Positions 20,550-29,598 of a stretch of 37,915 nucleotides of DNA are shown piece by piece. The position numbers were made by a program, and so were the translations under genes. The stretch is from Chara braunii (lineage: Eukaryota; Streptophyta; Charophyceae; Charales; Characeae): the NCBI GenBank assembly GCA_003427395.1, contig BFEA01000217.1:1932611-1970525 (forward strand), given 5' to 3'. The notes under the pieces were generated by a model. The model was given only the letters and a program-made list of their open reading frames with translations, was not told the DNA's origin and did no database searches. Every line of letters starts with the position of its first letter. The first letter of the stretch is position 1.

Positions 20550-21515
20550 GGCATAGGTCAGGCCACCTGAACTTACAGAGCACGCCCAACTTAGCCAGGC
20601 CTAAAGTCAGAATACCTAAACTTATAGAGCGTTCTGACTCAGCCAAGTATACACAAACAGAGGGCACACCTACTTTTCTCTTCCTTTGGGCATACGACTA
20701 AGCCATTCATCTTAGAAACAATGCTTAATCGCCCTGAACCGTTTAATATCCAAGTTTTATATATCTCTCTGAACTTTAATCTTCAAGGTGGGCGTGGGGC
20801 TGAGCCATTCATCTTAGAAACAATGCTCAACCGGCCCAAGTTACCTTCAGTTATACTATTAATTGTACTCTCTTCAAATTGTGGTAAGCTATAGTCAGAC
20901 CGTCCAATCTTATGGAACCCGTGTCTGACTAGCCTGTTCTTAATAAAATAATAATAACATATAGCCAGATTATAACCCTTGGGTTCCAGCATGTACGAGG
21001 CTTTGAGTCAAACCCCCTGAACTTACAGAAGGGTCCGCCTCTCCACCTGATTCCTTTCTCTCTGAGCCTTCCTGTGTGTGGCATTGGGTCAAGCCCCCTG
21101 AACTTACAGAAGGGCCTGCCCTTTGTCAGGTTTATTTCCCTTAAAACAAATGCAGGAAGAGGCTGAGCCTCCTCAACTTACAGAACAACTCGGCCCCCTC
21201 GTTTAAAAACAAAAGAAGCTCAGGAAAACCCAAAGAAAACAAGGCAACTCAAGGCACCAAAACTTATTGAGCGCCCCGAGTCCCTGGAAATCAAGCGCAA
21301 TCAGCCCCTCGCCAGTCAGAGCAGTCAGGACACCTAAACTTATAGAGCGTCCTGACCCTCCACGCAACTCACAACACCGGGTCTCCCCAAACTTATGGGG
21401 ACGTCCCAGCCTCCAGAGCTCCAGGCTACCTAAACTTATAGAGTGGCCTGATGCTCAATGCAAAACCATAATAAACAAAGTACTGGGTTTCCCCAGCCTC
21501 AGCGACCCAGTCAAA
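20550..21515 (+). repeat. array of hairpins with conserved loop and varying stems
   Basis: A ~15-nt core, CCTRAACTTAYAGAG or close, occurs nine times: starts 20566, 20615, 21016, 21097, 21171, 21257, 21333, 21386, 21429. Most copies are enclosed by arms that differ between copies yet pair: GTCAGAA/TTCTGAC (20606/20632), GTCAGGAC/GTCCTGAC (21324/21349), CAGGCTAC/GTGGCCTG (21422/21443), ACTCAAGGC/GCCCCGAGT (21247/21273, two mismatches), GGGTCTCCCC/GGGGACGTCCC (21379/21397). A second loop type, CATTCATCTTAGAAACAATG, occurs at 20704 and 20806 with stems TAAG/CTTA and TGAG/CTCA. The array is non-coding and of unknown origin. Confidence 0.75.
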
Positions 21516-21737
21516 CCGCATGCAACACCACCTTCCCCCCAATCTTCCCCCAGATGCATTTTTTTTAACAATCTGCTTTCAGGCAGTCAACAAATCTGAA
21601 ACTAAGATTGCACACTCATTCCTTTACTTTATCTGAGGTCAGATCCTGAAAGCCAAGCCAAAGTCAAAGTACAGGGGACATGCAACATAACCAGCCAAAT
21701 GTAGAAAGGTGTATAGGTAGGGGCTATAATTCGGGTG

Positions 21738-21743
21738 TATAAA
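21738..21743 (+). promoter_or_regulatory. TATA-box candidate
   Basis: TGTATAAAGGG lies 278 bp upstream of a putative LTR end, a suitable place for the U3/R boundary of an LTR promoter. An inverted repeat, CAGGGAA/TTCCCTG (21750-21756/21768-21774), lies at the expected start site. Confidence 0.4.
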
Positions 21744-22017
21744 GGGAGTCAGGGAATTACCACTCAGTTCCCTGCCTCCAGGACTCCTCCTGAGTCTCGG
21801 CAGAGCTCCCGCAATCGGTGGGGCGAACCTCCCACAGAGGCCTTGGCGCGGGTTACGGGTTGCAATCCCACCTGCCGCCTTCCTCTCAGAACCAACAGAC
21901 TAGACTTAGAGTAAGAGGGGCAGAAGTAGGGGGTTTGAGTCGCTCAGGTACAAGAGGGGTGCACTCAGATTCGTGAGAGAGGGCCTTCAAATCTTTGTGC
22001 GCCTGAGGGCCCCGCAA

Positions 22018-22033
22018 TGGTGGCCAACGTGAC
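22018..22033 (+). promoter_or_regulatory. possible LTR end and primer-binding site
   Basis: The sequence CCCGCA (CA at 22015-22016) is followed after one base by TGGTGGCCAACGTGAC. An LTR ending in CA followed by a TGG-initial site is the signature of a 5' LTR/PBS junction. The site partly resembles lysine-tRNA-type sites (GCCCAACGTG). If correct, the hairpin-rich DNA upstream is part of a long LTR. No matching 3' LTR is in the window. Confidence 0.35.
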
Positions 22034-22115
22034 AGCTTGGTCACCGCCGAAGTAACCCGTCCTGACGAGCTTTTAACTCATAGCACCTGGCTTCCTTCCT
22101 AAGTCCGACTCTTCC

Positions 22116-22286
22116 ATGTCCAACGACAACCGTCCAACACCCCGCATTAGTCCTTATGTGCCGCCGCAACACCCATCGGCGGCCAGCAGCAGTCAACAGC
22201 AACGGTCCACAGCAGCAACGACAATCACCGCGCAGTATGCAGCGGTAACCTGTGCTTGGTTAGCAGCAGCAGTAATCACCCTCTAG
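22116..22286 (+). CDS. short possible gag N-terminus (56 aa)
   Basis: Begins ATG about 100 bp after the putative PBS. It encodes MSNDNRPTPRISPYVPPQHP, then a Ser/Gln/Ala/Thr-rich tail, ending at TAG 22284. A basic, proline-rich, low-complexity start is typical of plant and algal retrotransposon Gag proteins, including element A here. No domain is visible and the frame stops early, so this is at best a 5' remnant of Gag. Assignment depends on the LTR/PBS call just upstream. Confidence 0.3.
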   Translation: MSNDNRPTPRISPYVPPQHPSAASSSQQQRSTAATTITAQYAAVTCAWLAAAVITL

Positions 22287-24849
22287 AGAGTTCGCACCAG
22301 CAGCAGCACCCACACTGCATGAAGACGCCGATCCCGCAAACCGCCAATCTTGCGGGCTGCCATCCTTTGCAGACTGCTACCAAGTCCAGGTATGTACCCC
22401 TTTCCTTCTCACTCTACACCATCATGTCCCGTAGTGGAACCGTAGTCATATGACCCTCCCGTCCGCAGTAGACTCTGTCATCTGCAGCAGCGCGGCAACC
22501 AAGGCGGCCTGCGAAGCCCACAACAGAAGGGCCGTAAAGACCACTGCAGTTTTCGATTCAGTGGCCACAATAGTCTCCCCTCTCCAACCTTTGCAGACGC
22601 CGGACTACTCTGCTGGGTCATCTTTGGAAGGACTCGGACCGGCGGGTCACGGGCAGAAGGACAACAGCGGGGCGCAGACAAGGTCGCTCATACATCCAGC
22701 ACATAGCAAACAGCGCATCACCTACTCACACCGCGATTGAATACAGCAGACTATCAGTTCCCGCCACCCCCTGAGTAAGGAGGTCGATTTGACACACATC
22801 CGTTGTTCCCCGCAGGCGCCTCAGATATCCCAACCCGAGCGGTCTCCTACTCCGCCCAGGTACATGCCCCCTCTCCCTCTCACATTCTCTCTGCCTCTCT
22901 CTTACCCCCCTTTCTGGCACTTGGTCACTCCTGCACACCTCCCCACTGCTGCCTCCAGGCAACGATAAACCTCCCCCTTCGTAGCGACTAGGTGTATTGC
23001 TGGCTGAAAACCAGCTCATCAGTGCCCCGCCAGGTATCCGTTTCCCGCCCATCAAGTCCTACCGGCTTCCAGGTAAGTCTCCGACATCGCGACAAGCCCC
23101 ACACGAGCTCAATCGATAACTGAGCAAAGTTCGAATGAACCTTCCGCTAAGATGCGGGTAGGTTCATTTCCCCTTCTCACGGCCTCCTCCTGGCGCAACC
23201 TCCTCACTAACAATCTCAAAGACTACCCACTAAACTCTAAATCTAACACAGCCATTCAATTCGCTTCGTTCCCAAACCTCAGTCTTGCATCTCATCCCGC
23301 TCGAATCCATCGAGAATCGAGCGGGGTCCCGAACTTTAACTCTCACTATCGTCCCTCCCGCCATAGCCTCGGCGCAGTGAGTTCTCTGACTGACCTCCTT
23401 TCTTCTAACTCTTTTACTAATCTGACACTCCCAATAGATTCGCCTTGTCAAATACTCCCGATCTCAGCTCTTCTCGCGCTCGATTCCATTACGAATCGAG
23501 CATATCACACTTTCCTGGCCGCGCCCATCTCTTCACTTGCCACTGCCGTTCCTTCCGAATGAACCGGGCGCGGAAATGCGTCCAAGGTTCATTTCCTCTA
23601 CTCGTGCCTTCGAGCCCTCCTTCTGCCAGCCTCTCTATCACCCGCATGCACCCGGCGCCGGATCTCGTCTTGATTCGTTCGCCCTCTCCCCCCCGTTATA
23701 CCATATCCCTCCTTCTTCAGCCATCCTCGCGCACCTTCGTTCCTTCCTAACTCCCTTTACACTCCCCCACTCGCCGTTCTGAGCCCGCCATCGCATTTGC
23801 CCGACCCAAGGACCCGGGGTTCGACTCACAGGCTGCCGGGATCCGCAAGGGATCGAGGGCGCTAGGCGCTTTCCTCCCCCATCGCCTTCCCTTCTCAACT
23901 GCGGCCATCTCCAACTCCGCTCCAATGCACCTGGGCGCGCTCCCAGGTCAAATTCAGTTCCTCTTCACCGGGCCGCTGCCTTCCCCCTCCGCCTTATCTC
24001 ACCGGCTCGACGCCCGTAGCCGCTGCCTCAGCGCCGCCTGGCTTCATCTGCCACCCCGCACGCATCCGGCCGCGACCCCCGTCCCGAGTCATCTGCCCAT
24101 TGGCGTCAACCACCTCGGCGCTCTAACGCTGCACGGCCCGACAACCAGCCAAATGCCCGAATACGAGCGAAAAAGTGATCGGCTGCCGGACCTCCTACGA
24201 CATATGCACTTCATCCTGGCACAGTGGCCAAGCCAGCCTCCTCGGCGTCGTTCCAATTTTAACGGATGTCCCGAAGGACTTTAGCCGCAGCAGGCCCCCC
24301 CCCCCCCTCTCCGCGTGCACCCACCGCGCTACCCCGCCCACATTCGCCCCCCTACTGTGCCAGCCTGGCAGGCTGTCGCCACAGCTTTACCCACTCCGCT
24401 TGGGCCCAGGCGGGGTTCACCACCCCCTTGGATCCCCAACAACCAACCTCCCACGTGTATAGCTGGCCGCGACATGAAGGTGCGGCCTGCTGCCAGGCCC
24501 AGCTTAAAGCGTGGGCCTTGGTAACTGGCCGCGGTACAGCCCCTCGGTGGCGACGGTAGACACCCAATGAGGACCTCGGGGACCGCAGTGGGGGAGAGCT
24601 TCGTGCGGCTGACCCTTCTAGTCCTTCAGCGGGCAGCCTCAATACACGCCCAGCGGTACTCTATGCCCCGATGGCACACATACGCCTAGCCAGTCAATAA
24701 CCCGCCCGTACGTCGGACCCCTCGGCCCGGCTTTTTCCCGACGGCAGGATAAGCGAAATTTTGTCGGCCTCCTGAACATGCGGGCCCATCAGACGAGCCG
24801 CGCGCTCGAGGTCCTCGGTTGCCGTGACGGTCGCTAAACCCCTGGCGTC
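22287..24849. other. GC-rich, inverted-repeat-rich DNA without recognised gene
   Basis: Short frames only, none with a domain. Perfect inverted repeats: AATGAACCT/AGGTTCATT (23134/23160), CCCGCTCGA/TCGAGCGGG (23296/23317), GCTCGATTC/GAATCGAGC (23478/23493), AATGAACC/GGTTCATT (23558/23586), ACCTGGG/CCCAGGT (23929/23942). Two GT...AG stretches with similar 5' ends (CCAGGTATGTACCCC at 22386 and CCCAGGTACATGCCCC at 22856) could be short introns, but no reading frame supports exons. Confidence 0.5.
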
Positions 24850-25140
24850 ACACCCAAGTCAAAGGACGCCGGGATACGAAAATGATAGCAATAAAATGAA
24901 AACTCAGAACGATTGACCGTCAGAATGTAACGAACGAGGAAACTGAAACTGTCAACCTCGTCCTAACACCGCCGACGCCTAACCCAAGGGGGATAGCCCA
25001 GCGGCCCTCAACCCCATCGGTTTCCTCCTCGACGCTCCGCTGCTGCCGCGCCGGCGTCCGCTGGCCTCGATCCCCGAACCTCCATATCGCCAACCCAATG
25101 TCGTAACCTATAGGGTTAAACCCAAGCCTGCAACAACCAC
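24850..25140 (-). mobile_element. tRNA-derived SINE (copy 2, divergent)
   Basis: On the minus strand this aligns loosely with copy 1 (14118-13784). It has GGTTACGACATTG in the head (GGTTACGGTATTG in copy 1), a box-B-like GGATCGAGGCC about 30 bp on, then a body with the identical 13-base core CTATCCCCCTTGG (plus strand 24984-24996; copy 1 at 13970-13982), and an AT-rich end with TTTTCATTTTATTG. Box A is poorly conserved and no poly(A) tail remains. Confidence 0.5.
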
Positions 25141-25705
25141 ACCCGCGGAGTGTCATATGAGGCGGTGCGGCGCTGCGCTCAGGGCAAGGGAAATTGGCCT
25201 GAGCCTCATCCTTGCCTACAACCGTGCGCGCGGCCGCCCAGCGTTTGCGCTGACTTACCAAGTTGTACCACGGCCGCCACTCGCGCCATCCCACGTGCCA
25301 AGACCTACCGCAGCCACACTGTCGCCGTCGACGCCGTCGTCCATGCGCGCGCGCTCGCCTTGGTCAAATGCACCAATCAACCGACAATATCCCCAATCCC
25401 TGCTTAATCAGGTATAAATAAATATTAATAATATCATTAAGCAAGGCGACCGACGTCCGAGTTGGCTTTATAATCAACGACACAAAAGAATCACGCGCGC
25501 CTCTAACCTGCGCGCCCACGCACCCTCTATTGTGGTCAACCACCCAGTCAACGCAATCACAGACGCAGCCGCGCCTGGCGCGGTATACTTAAACTTTAAA
25601 CCAAAACTATTTTCTGTCACTTGCAAAAACCAGGGCGGATACCCTTGTAAGGGTATTGGCCCCGACAACGTGAAAGCCGCAAAAGAGGGATTGTCCTGAA
25701 CCTCT
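25141..25705. other. no recognisable gene; short palindrome
   Basis: Mixed-composition DNA without a supported gene. ATACCCTTGTAAGGGTAT (25639-25656) is an imperfect palindrome; its reverse complement, less the outer bases, occurs near 12978. The gag pseudogene on the minus strand loses its open frame in this stretch. Confidence 0.5.
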
Positions 25706-26015
25706 TCAAGGGCCACGACGGTGTGTGGAAGATTGCCGAAGTTGGGAGGGGCAAGGGACTGCAGTAGTAGCGGAATGGGCTGTGGCGGGTTGAGGTGAGG
25801 GGCGGAGGAGTGGAGCGCAAGTGAGCTGGATGGCCCGAGCGATGTTGAAAGCCTCAGGTAAGGTGTGGATTGAATATGCCATCGTCTGCCACTTAAATGA
25901 CCGAGGGAGGCCCACGTGGAGTTGTTGTATCATGGTGTCCTCCGGTATGGCGGAGACTGGGATCTGAGCGCATAGGCGGTGAAATGCCGATATGTAAGGC
26001 TCGAGGGCATTGTCA

Positions 26016-26023
26016 CCGCTAAG
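26016..26023. repeat. target-site duplication, left (CCGCTAAG)
   Basis: Perfect 8-bp match to 27704-27711 on the far side of the insertion. The gag reading frame passes through one copy of it. Confidence 0.85.
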
Positions 26024-26098
26024 CATACTTGCGGCGCATTTGTGCGGTGCGCGATGCGGACTGCGCGCCGTGACACTGCGCGCGCACGTGCGCGAAAG

Positions 26099-26802
26099 NN
26101 NNNNNNNNNNNNNNNNNNNNNNNNNNNNNNNNNNNNNNNNNNNNNNNNNNNNNNNNNNNNNNNNNNNNNNNNNNNNNNNNNNNNNNNNNNNNNNNNNNNN
26201 NNNNNNNNNNNNNNNNNNNNNNNNNNNNNNNNNNNNNNNNNNNNNNNNNNNNNNNNNNNNNNNNNNNNNNNNNNNNNNNNNNNNNNNNNNNNNNNNNNNN
26301 NNNNNNNNNNNNNNNNNNNNNNNNNNNNNNNNNNNNNNNNNNNNNNNNNNNNNNNNNNNNNNNNNNNNNNNNNNNNNNNNNNNNNNNNNNNNNNNNNNNN
26401 NNNNNNNNNNNNNNNNNNNNNNNNNNNNNNNNNNNNNNNNNNNNNNNNNNNNNNNNNNNNNNNNNNNNNNNNNNNNNNNNNNNNNNNNNNNNNNNNNNNN
26501 NNNNNNNNNNNNNNNNNNNNNNNNNNNNNNNNNNNNNNNNNNNNNNNNNNNNNNNNNNNNNNNNNNNNNNNNNNNNNNNNNNNNNNNNNNNNNNNNNNNN
26601 NNNNNNNNNNNNNNNNNNNNNNNNNNNNNNNNNNNNNNNNNNNNNNNNNNNNNNNNNNNNNNNNNNNNNNNNNNNNNNNNNNNNNNNNNNNNNNNNNNNN
26701 NNNNNNNNNNNNNNNNNNNNNNNNNNNNNNNNNNNNNNNNNNNNNNNNNNNNNNNNNNNNNNNNNNNNNNNNNNNNNNNNNNNNNNNNNNNNNNNNNNNN
26801 NN
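26099..26802. other. assembly gap (704 N)
   Basis: A run of unresolved bases inside the insertion. Further single Ns at 26998-27044 and 27303 show poor base quality next to it. Confidence 1.
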
Positions 26803-27058
26803 ATTGATGAATCAGGTAAGCACGTAACGTATCTCTGGAACCTTTTTTTTTTTTTTTTTGGAGAATGTCTGAACAAATGAGACTGAATCTTCCGCTTGAA
26901 CATGGAAAGATACATTGCCATATATGGGCCTCGCTGCACTACTCTGGAAATGTGCAAAACGAGAGTGAATCTTGCGCTAGAATATGGAAAGATACACCNC
27001 CAATNTTTTTGTCTTGTTGTGCANGTNGAGAGTTGTGCAGCNNNCCCGTTGGTGAACA

Positions 27059-27392
27059 TTACCGTTGAGGTTCCGGGCTTCACTCGTGCAAAGAATTTCT
27101 GATGTTCTTCCTTTACGTTTTTTTCTTTTTATTAAAAAAACAAATTCCAGGAAAAACGGCTGTCAGTTCCGTCGTTTTCTACGTCAGAAGTAATAAGAAG
27201 AGGTCGTTTTGAAAGATCGCGACCCTCATCATGACTGAATCTGGCCTGCAAGAACCCTACCATACAGACTGCACTTACCGTTGAGGTTCTGACAGGTTGG
27301 ACNCGCCGGGCGACACTCATGCAAAGAAATTCTGATTTTCTTCCCTTACATTTTTTTCTTTTTATCAAAAACAAAATTCCAGGAAAAACGGC
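27059..27392 (+). repeat. imperfect direct repeat inside the insertion
   Basis: 27059-27160 and 27275-27392 share TTACCGTTGAGGTTC at the start, GCAAAGAA and TTCTGAT, a TTTTTTTCTTTTTAT tract and TTCCAGGAAAAACGGC at the end. A smaller pair, TGAATCTTCCGCTTGAA and TGAATCTTGCGCTAGAA, lies about 82 bp apart near 26884 and 26966. Confidence 0.8.
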
Positions 27393-28462
27393 GGGCTGGG
27401 GGGACAGTCCAACAACAAAATTAAAGAACCAACTTCCCCCCCCCAGACTTCGAATCAGGTTCAGACTGTTCAAAAAAAAAAAGAAGTACGGGCCTTCGCG
27501 CGGCCTCCAAAAAAAATTTCGCGCTCGTTATCGTAATTTTCCTAGGACCCCCCCGAACCCCGAAAACTGAACCGGCAATTTTTTTTTTTTTTTGGTACCC
27601 TGCAATTTCGACCATGCGCCGTGTGTCGTGCGGGCGCCACTTGCGCGCTGCGGCCTGCGCCGCATGTGCGCAAGTGCCGCGCACGACGTGCGCCGCAAGT
27701 ATGCCGCTAAGCCATCTGATCTCGCCCACTCGGGTGATCGGGTCACGAGTGGGCATAGGGCGAGAGAAGGATTGCTGGAGAAAATTGCGAAACTCTGGAT
27801 ATGACATGCCCTTGTGTACGCCACGCTGTGAGCGGAGGGCGAGGAAGTCGCGCCATGTGGAAGCGCGCGGACATCGCGTTGGGCCACAGTTCCATGGCGA
27901 CACCATGGTAGCAAAGCTGCTCCTCGCCGGCAGTGTTCCATCCTTGGAGCTATGAGACCTTGCCATCAAATCGTGGGAGTTTGTCAGGGTGGTACTGGGG
28001 TACATACATCGGTGGCTGATAATGGGGAGGGAGGGGGAGTGCCGACTGTGACAAGAGGACAAAAGTAGTGGCACCTGCAGGACTAGGCATAGCGGGAAGC
28101 TGAGGCAAAGGTCTGTGACACATTGTGGTGGTCGGAGGTGGAAGAGTGAAATGCATCGCAGCGGCCTGTGTCTGATGCTGCCAGTAGAGGAAAGGGGCTG
28201 CAGGCTGTGCCGCAAGGTGGGGAGGTAGGGGTTGACCGCCTAGGAGCTGATAGATGTGGTCATGGGCCATGGTGAGCTGGAGGTGGAGCTCAGCATTCTG
28301 TGTCCTGGGTGTCATAGGGAAGCCAGGGTGACACACAGAAGGGGGGTAGGGGACTGGGAAAAGAAGGCGTGTAGAAATGAAGTGTAACAAACTTCCAAAA
28401 TTGAATGAAGAAAAATTCAGAGTCGGTTTGAGGGAGAAAGAGGAAAATTCCAATTCCAGCAA

Positions 28463-28777
28463 GAAAATGAGAGGAAATCTTCACAGAACGATGTGGGGCA
28501 TAAAGGAAAGCATGCATAAGACAGTCACGACATCAAATTAAAATTCCAAAATTATTTGGACGTAAATTGAACTAAATTCGGAATTTAAAAGAAATTTAAG
28601 TAAAATTCAATGAATTTCAAAAATATGCTCAAAAGTTTTTGAAATTTCAAGGAGATGAAATCAGAGATAGAGATAAGTTTAGACGGAATTTTTGAAAAGA
28701 AATGAAAAATTCCGTGACGTATTTTCAGAATTAAAAGATTTTTGAAGGCAATTTGAAATAAAACTAGAAAACTAAAT
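28463..28777. other. AT-rich leader-like DNA
   Basis: Strongly A-rich sequence (AAATTC, GAAATTT motifs) directly 5', on the minus strand, of the gag pseudogene. Similar AT-rich text resumes at 29530-29598 after the solo LTR, suggesting the LTR inserted into one AT-rich block. No gene. Confidence 0.5.
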
Positions 28778-29529
28778 CGGCCGTCCTATGTGAAGGCAGG
28801 CCTGACCAAGGACGAGAGGCCTATTTCGGGCTTCCACGTAACTGGGAAATTCAGCAGTTGCGCAGCGCCAGTCGGTTGAGAGAACCCAGGCCCTGCCTGC
28901 CTTTTTCAAATGTATCTGAGGCAGGCCCTGGGCCAGACACGGGGCATGGACTGCGCACAGGCCGCTGGCGGTTGGACACGGGTAACCACCCCAGGCCCTG
29001 TGTCTGATTCCCTTGGACCGGGGCTCAGCCCCCGCATTCGGCATTCGGGCACTTGCTACATGCTGCGCAAGCGCTGCCGCGCTACTGGCCGGCAAGCGTC
29101 ACACGCTCACGGACGAGCAAGATACACGCAGGCAGCCATAGCCGAGCTGGCCTGCGAGGTGCTGGATGGGGCGCGTGGTGGTCCTTGGGTGCACGTGGCA
29201 TTTGTGTGGGGGATCGAGGTTGTGAGTGATGCGTGAGACATACCTGGTGCTTGAGGGAGCTGTTGATGTCACCAGCGGCATTGTAGATAGGCTCGATAGG
29301 ATCTGCCATTCGTAGTCTGGGCGCTGAGCGCCAGATAGGGAATCGACATTGGTTCATTGATGATAATGATGAGACTATTCCAACATTGTCACTTGTGAGC
29401 TTTTGCTGTGCTCTTATTTGGTGGAACTCGTGTTGCAATTCTGCTTTTGGTTCGAGGTCATGACTATCTGGTTTCATGTGTATGATGCTGCTTGGTTTCT
29501 GGAATTTGATAATGTTCATTTTCCTTGCA
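28778..29529 (+). repeat. solo A-family LTR, 5' truncated
   Basis: Starts at the internal landmark CGTCCTATGTGAAGGCAGGC (CGCCCTAAGTGAAGGCGGGC in LTR A), so about 70 bp of the LTR start are missing. It has GACATACCTGGTG in the middle and TTCCTTGCA at its end. It is followed by 69 bp of AT-rich DNA rather than leader. It may be a solo LTR or the last LTR of a deleted element. Confidence 0.7.
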
Positions 29530-29598
29530 TTAATGACAGCCAAAGAAAATAAATTAAGAGAAATTTCGAAATTATTTAGATGAAATTAATAAAACTTG

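Larger units (their letters stand above)
26024..27703. mobile_element. DNA-transposon-like insertion with TIRs (hAT-like)
   Basis: The ends are inverted repeats with 15 identical bases: CATACTTGCGGCGCA at 26024-26038 and its complement at 27689-27703. The 8-bp sequence CCGCTAAG flanks both sides (26016-26023 and 27704-27711), as expected of superfamilies with 8-bp target duplications, chiefly hAT. The subterminal DNA is GC-rich; near the right end CACTTGCGC/GCGCAAGTG (27638-27646/27668-27676) and flanking bases form a long imperfect hairpin. Inside, an N gap (26099-26802) hides 42% of the element. The rest shows no transposase, only T/A tracts and direct repeats. It is probably non-autonomous, though the gap could hide coding sequence. 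The TIR start (CATAC) is not typical of hAT. Confidence 0.75.
25706..28462 (-). pseudogene. gag: gag of a Ty3/gypsy element, split by a transposon
   Basis: Reading on the minus strand, 28462-27950 is the N-terminal region: proline- and glutamine-rich, with MTPRTQNAELHLQL, QLLGGQPLPPHL and, at the end, YHPDKLPRFDGK, typical of the approach to the Gag core. A stop and frameshift at about 27950 follow. The next frame gives WRDFLALRSQRGVHKGMSYP and PMPTRDPITRVGEIRW down to 27712. The insertion 26024-27703 interrupts here. 26015-25706 resumes with LEPYISAFHRLCAQIPVSAI and DTMIQQLHVGLPRSF, the second half of a retrotransposon gag domain. Removing the insert plus one 8-bp duplicate (1,688 bp) puts the two parts in the same frame. 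No zinc knuckle or pol follows, so the element is truncated near 25.7 kb. Confidence 0.82.

Noticed and set aside
19706-21515. CRISPR-like array
   Set aside because: Unit lengths, AT-rich variable units, paired arms and eukaryotic context do not fit direct repeats with spacers, and there are no cas genes.
21798-21877. Possible tRNA: 6-bp end pairing CGGCAG/CTGCCG over 80 nt, with GGGTTGCAATCCC in a T-arm position
   Set aside because: The acceptor stem is short, the T-loop is TTGCAAT rather than TTCRANN, and the anticodon arm does not form a 5-bp stem with a 7-nt loop.
23817-23827. GGGTTCGACTC as an RNA polymerase III box B
   Set aside because: No box A at a suitable distance upstream and no tRNA-like fold.
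24175-24642. Overlapping 95-97-codon frames in GC-rich DNA
   Set aside because: Several frames on both strands are open together, as expected from GC-rich sequence; none shows a motif.
25979-27083. Very long frames on both strands across the gap
   Set aside because: They are open only because 704 Ns contain no stops.
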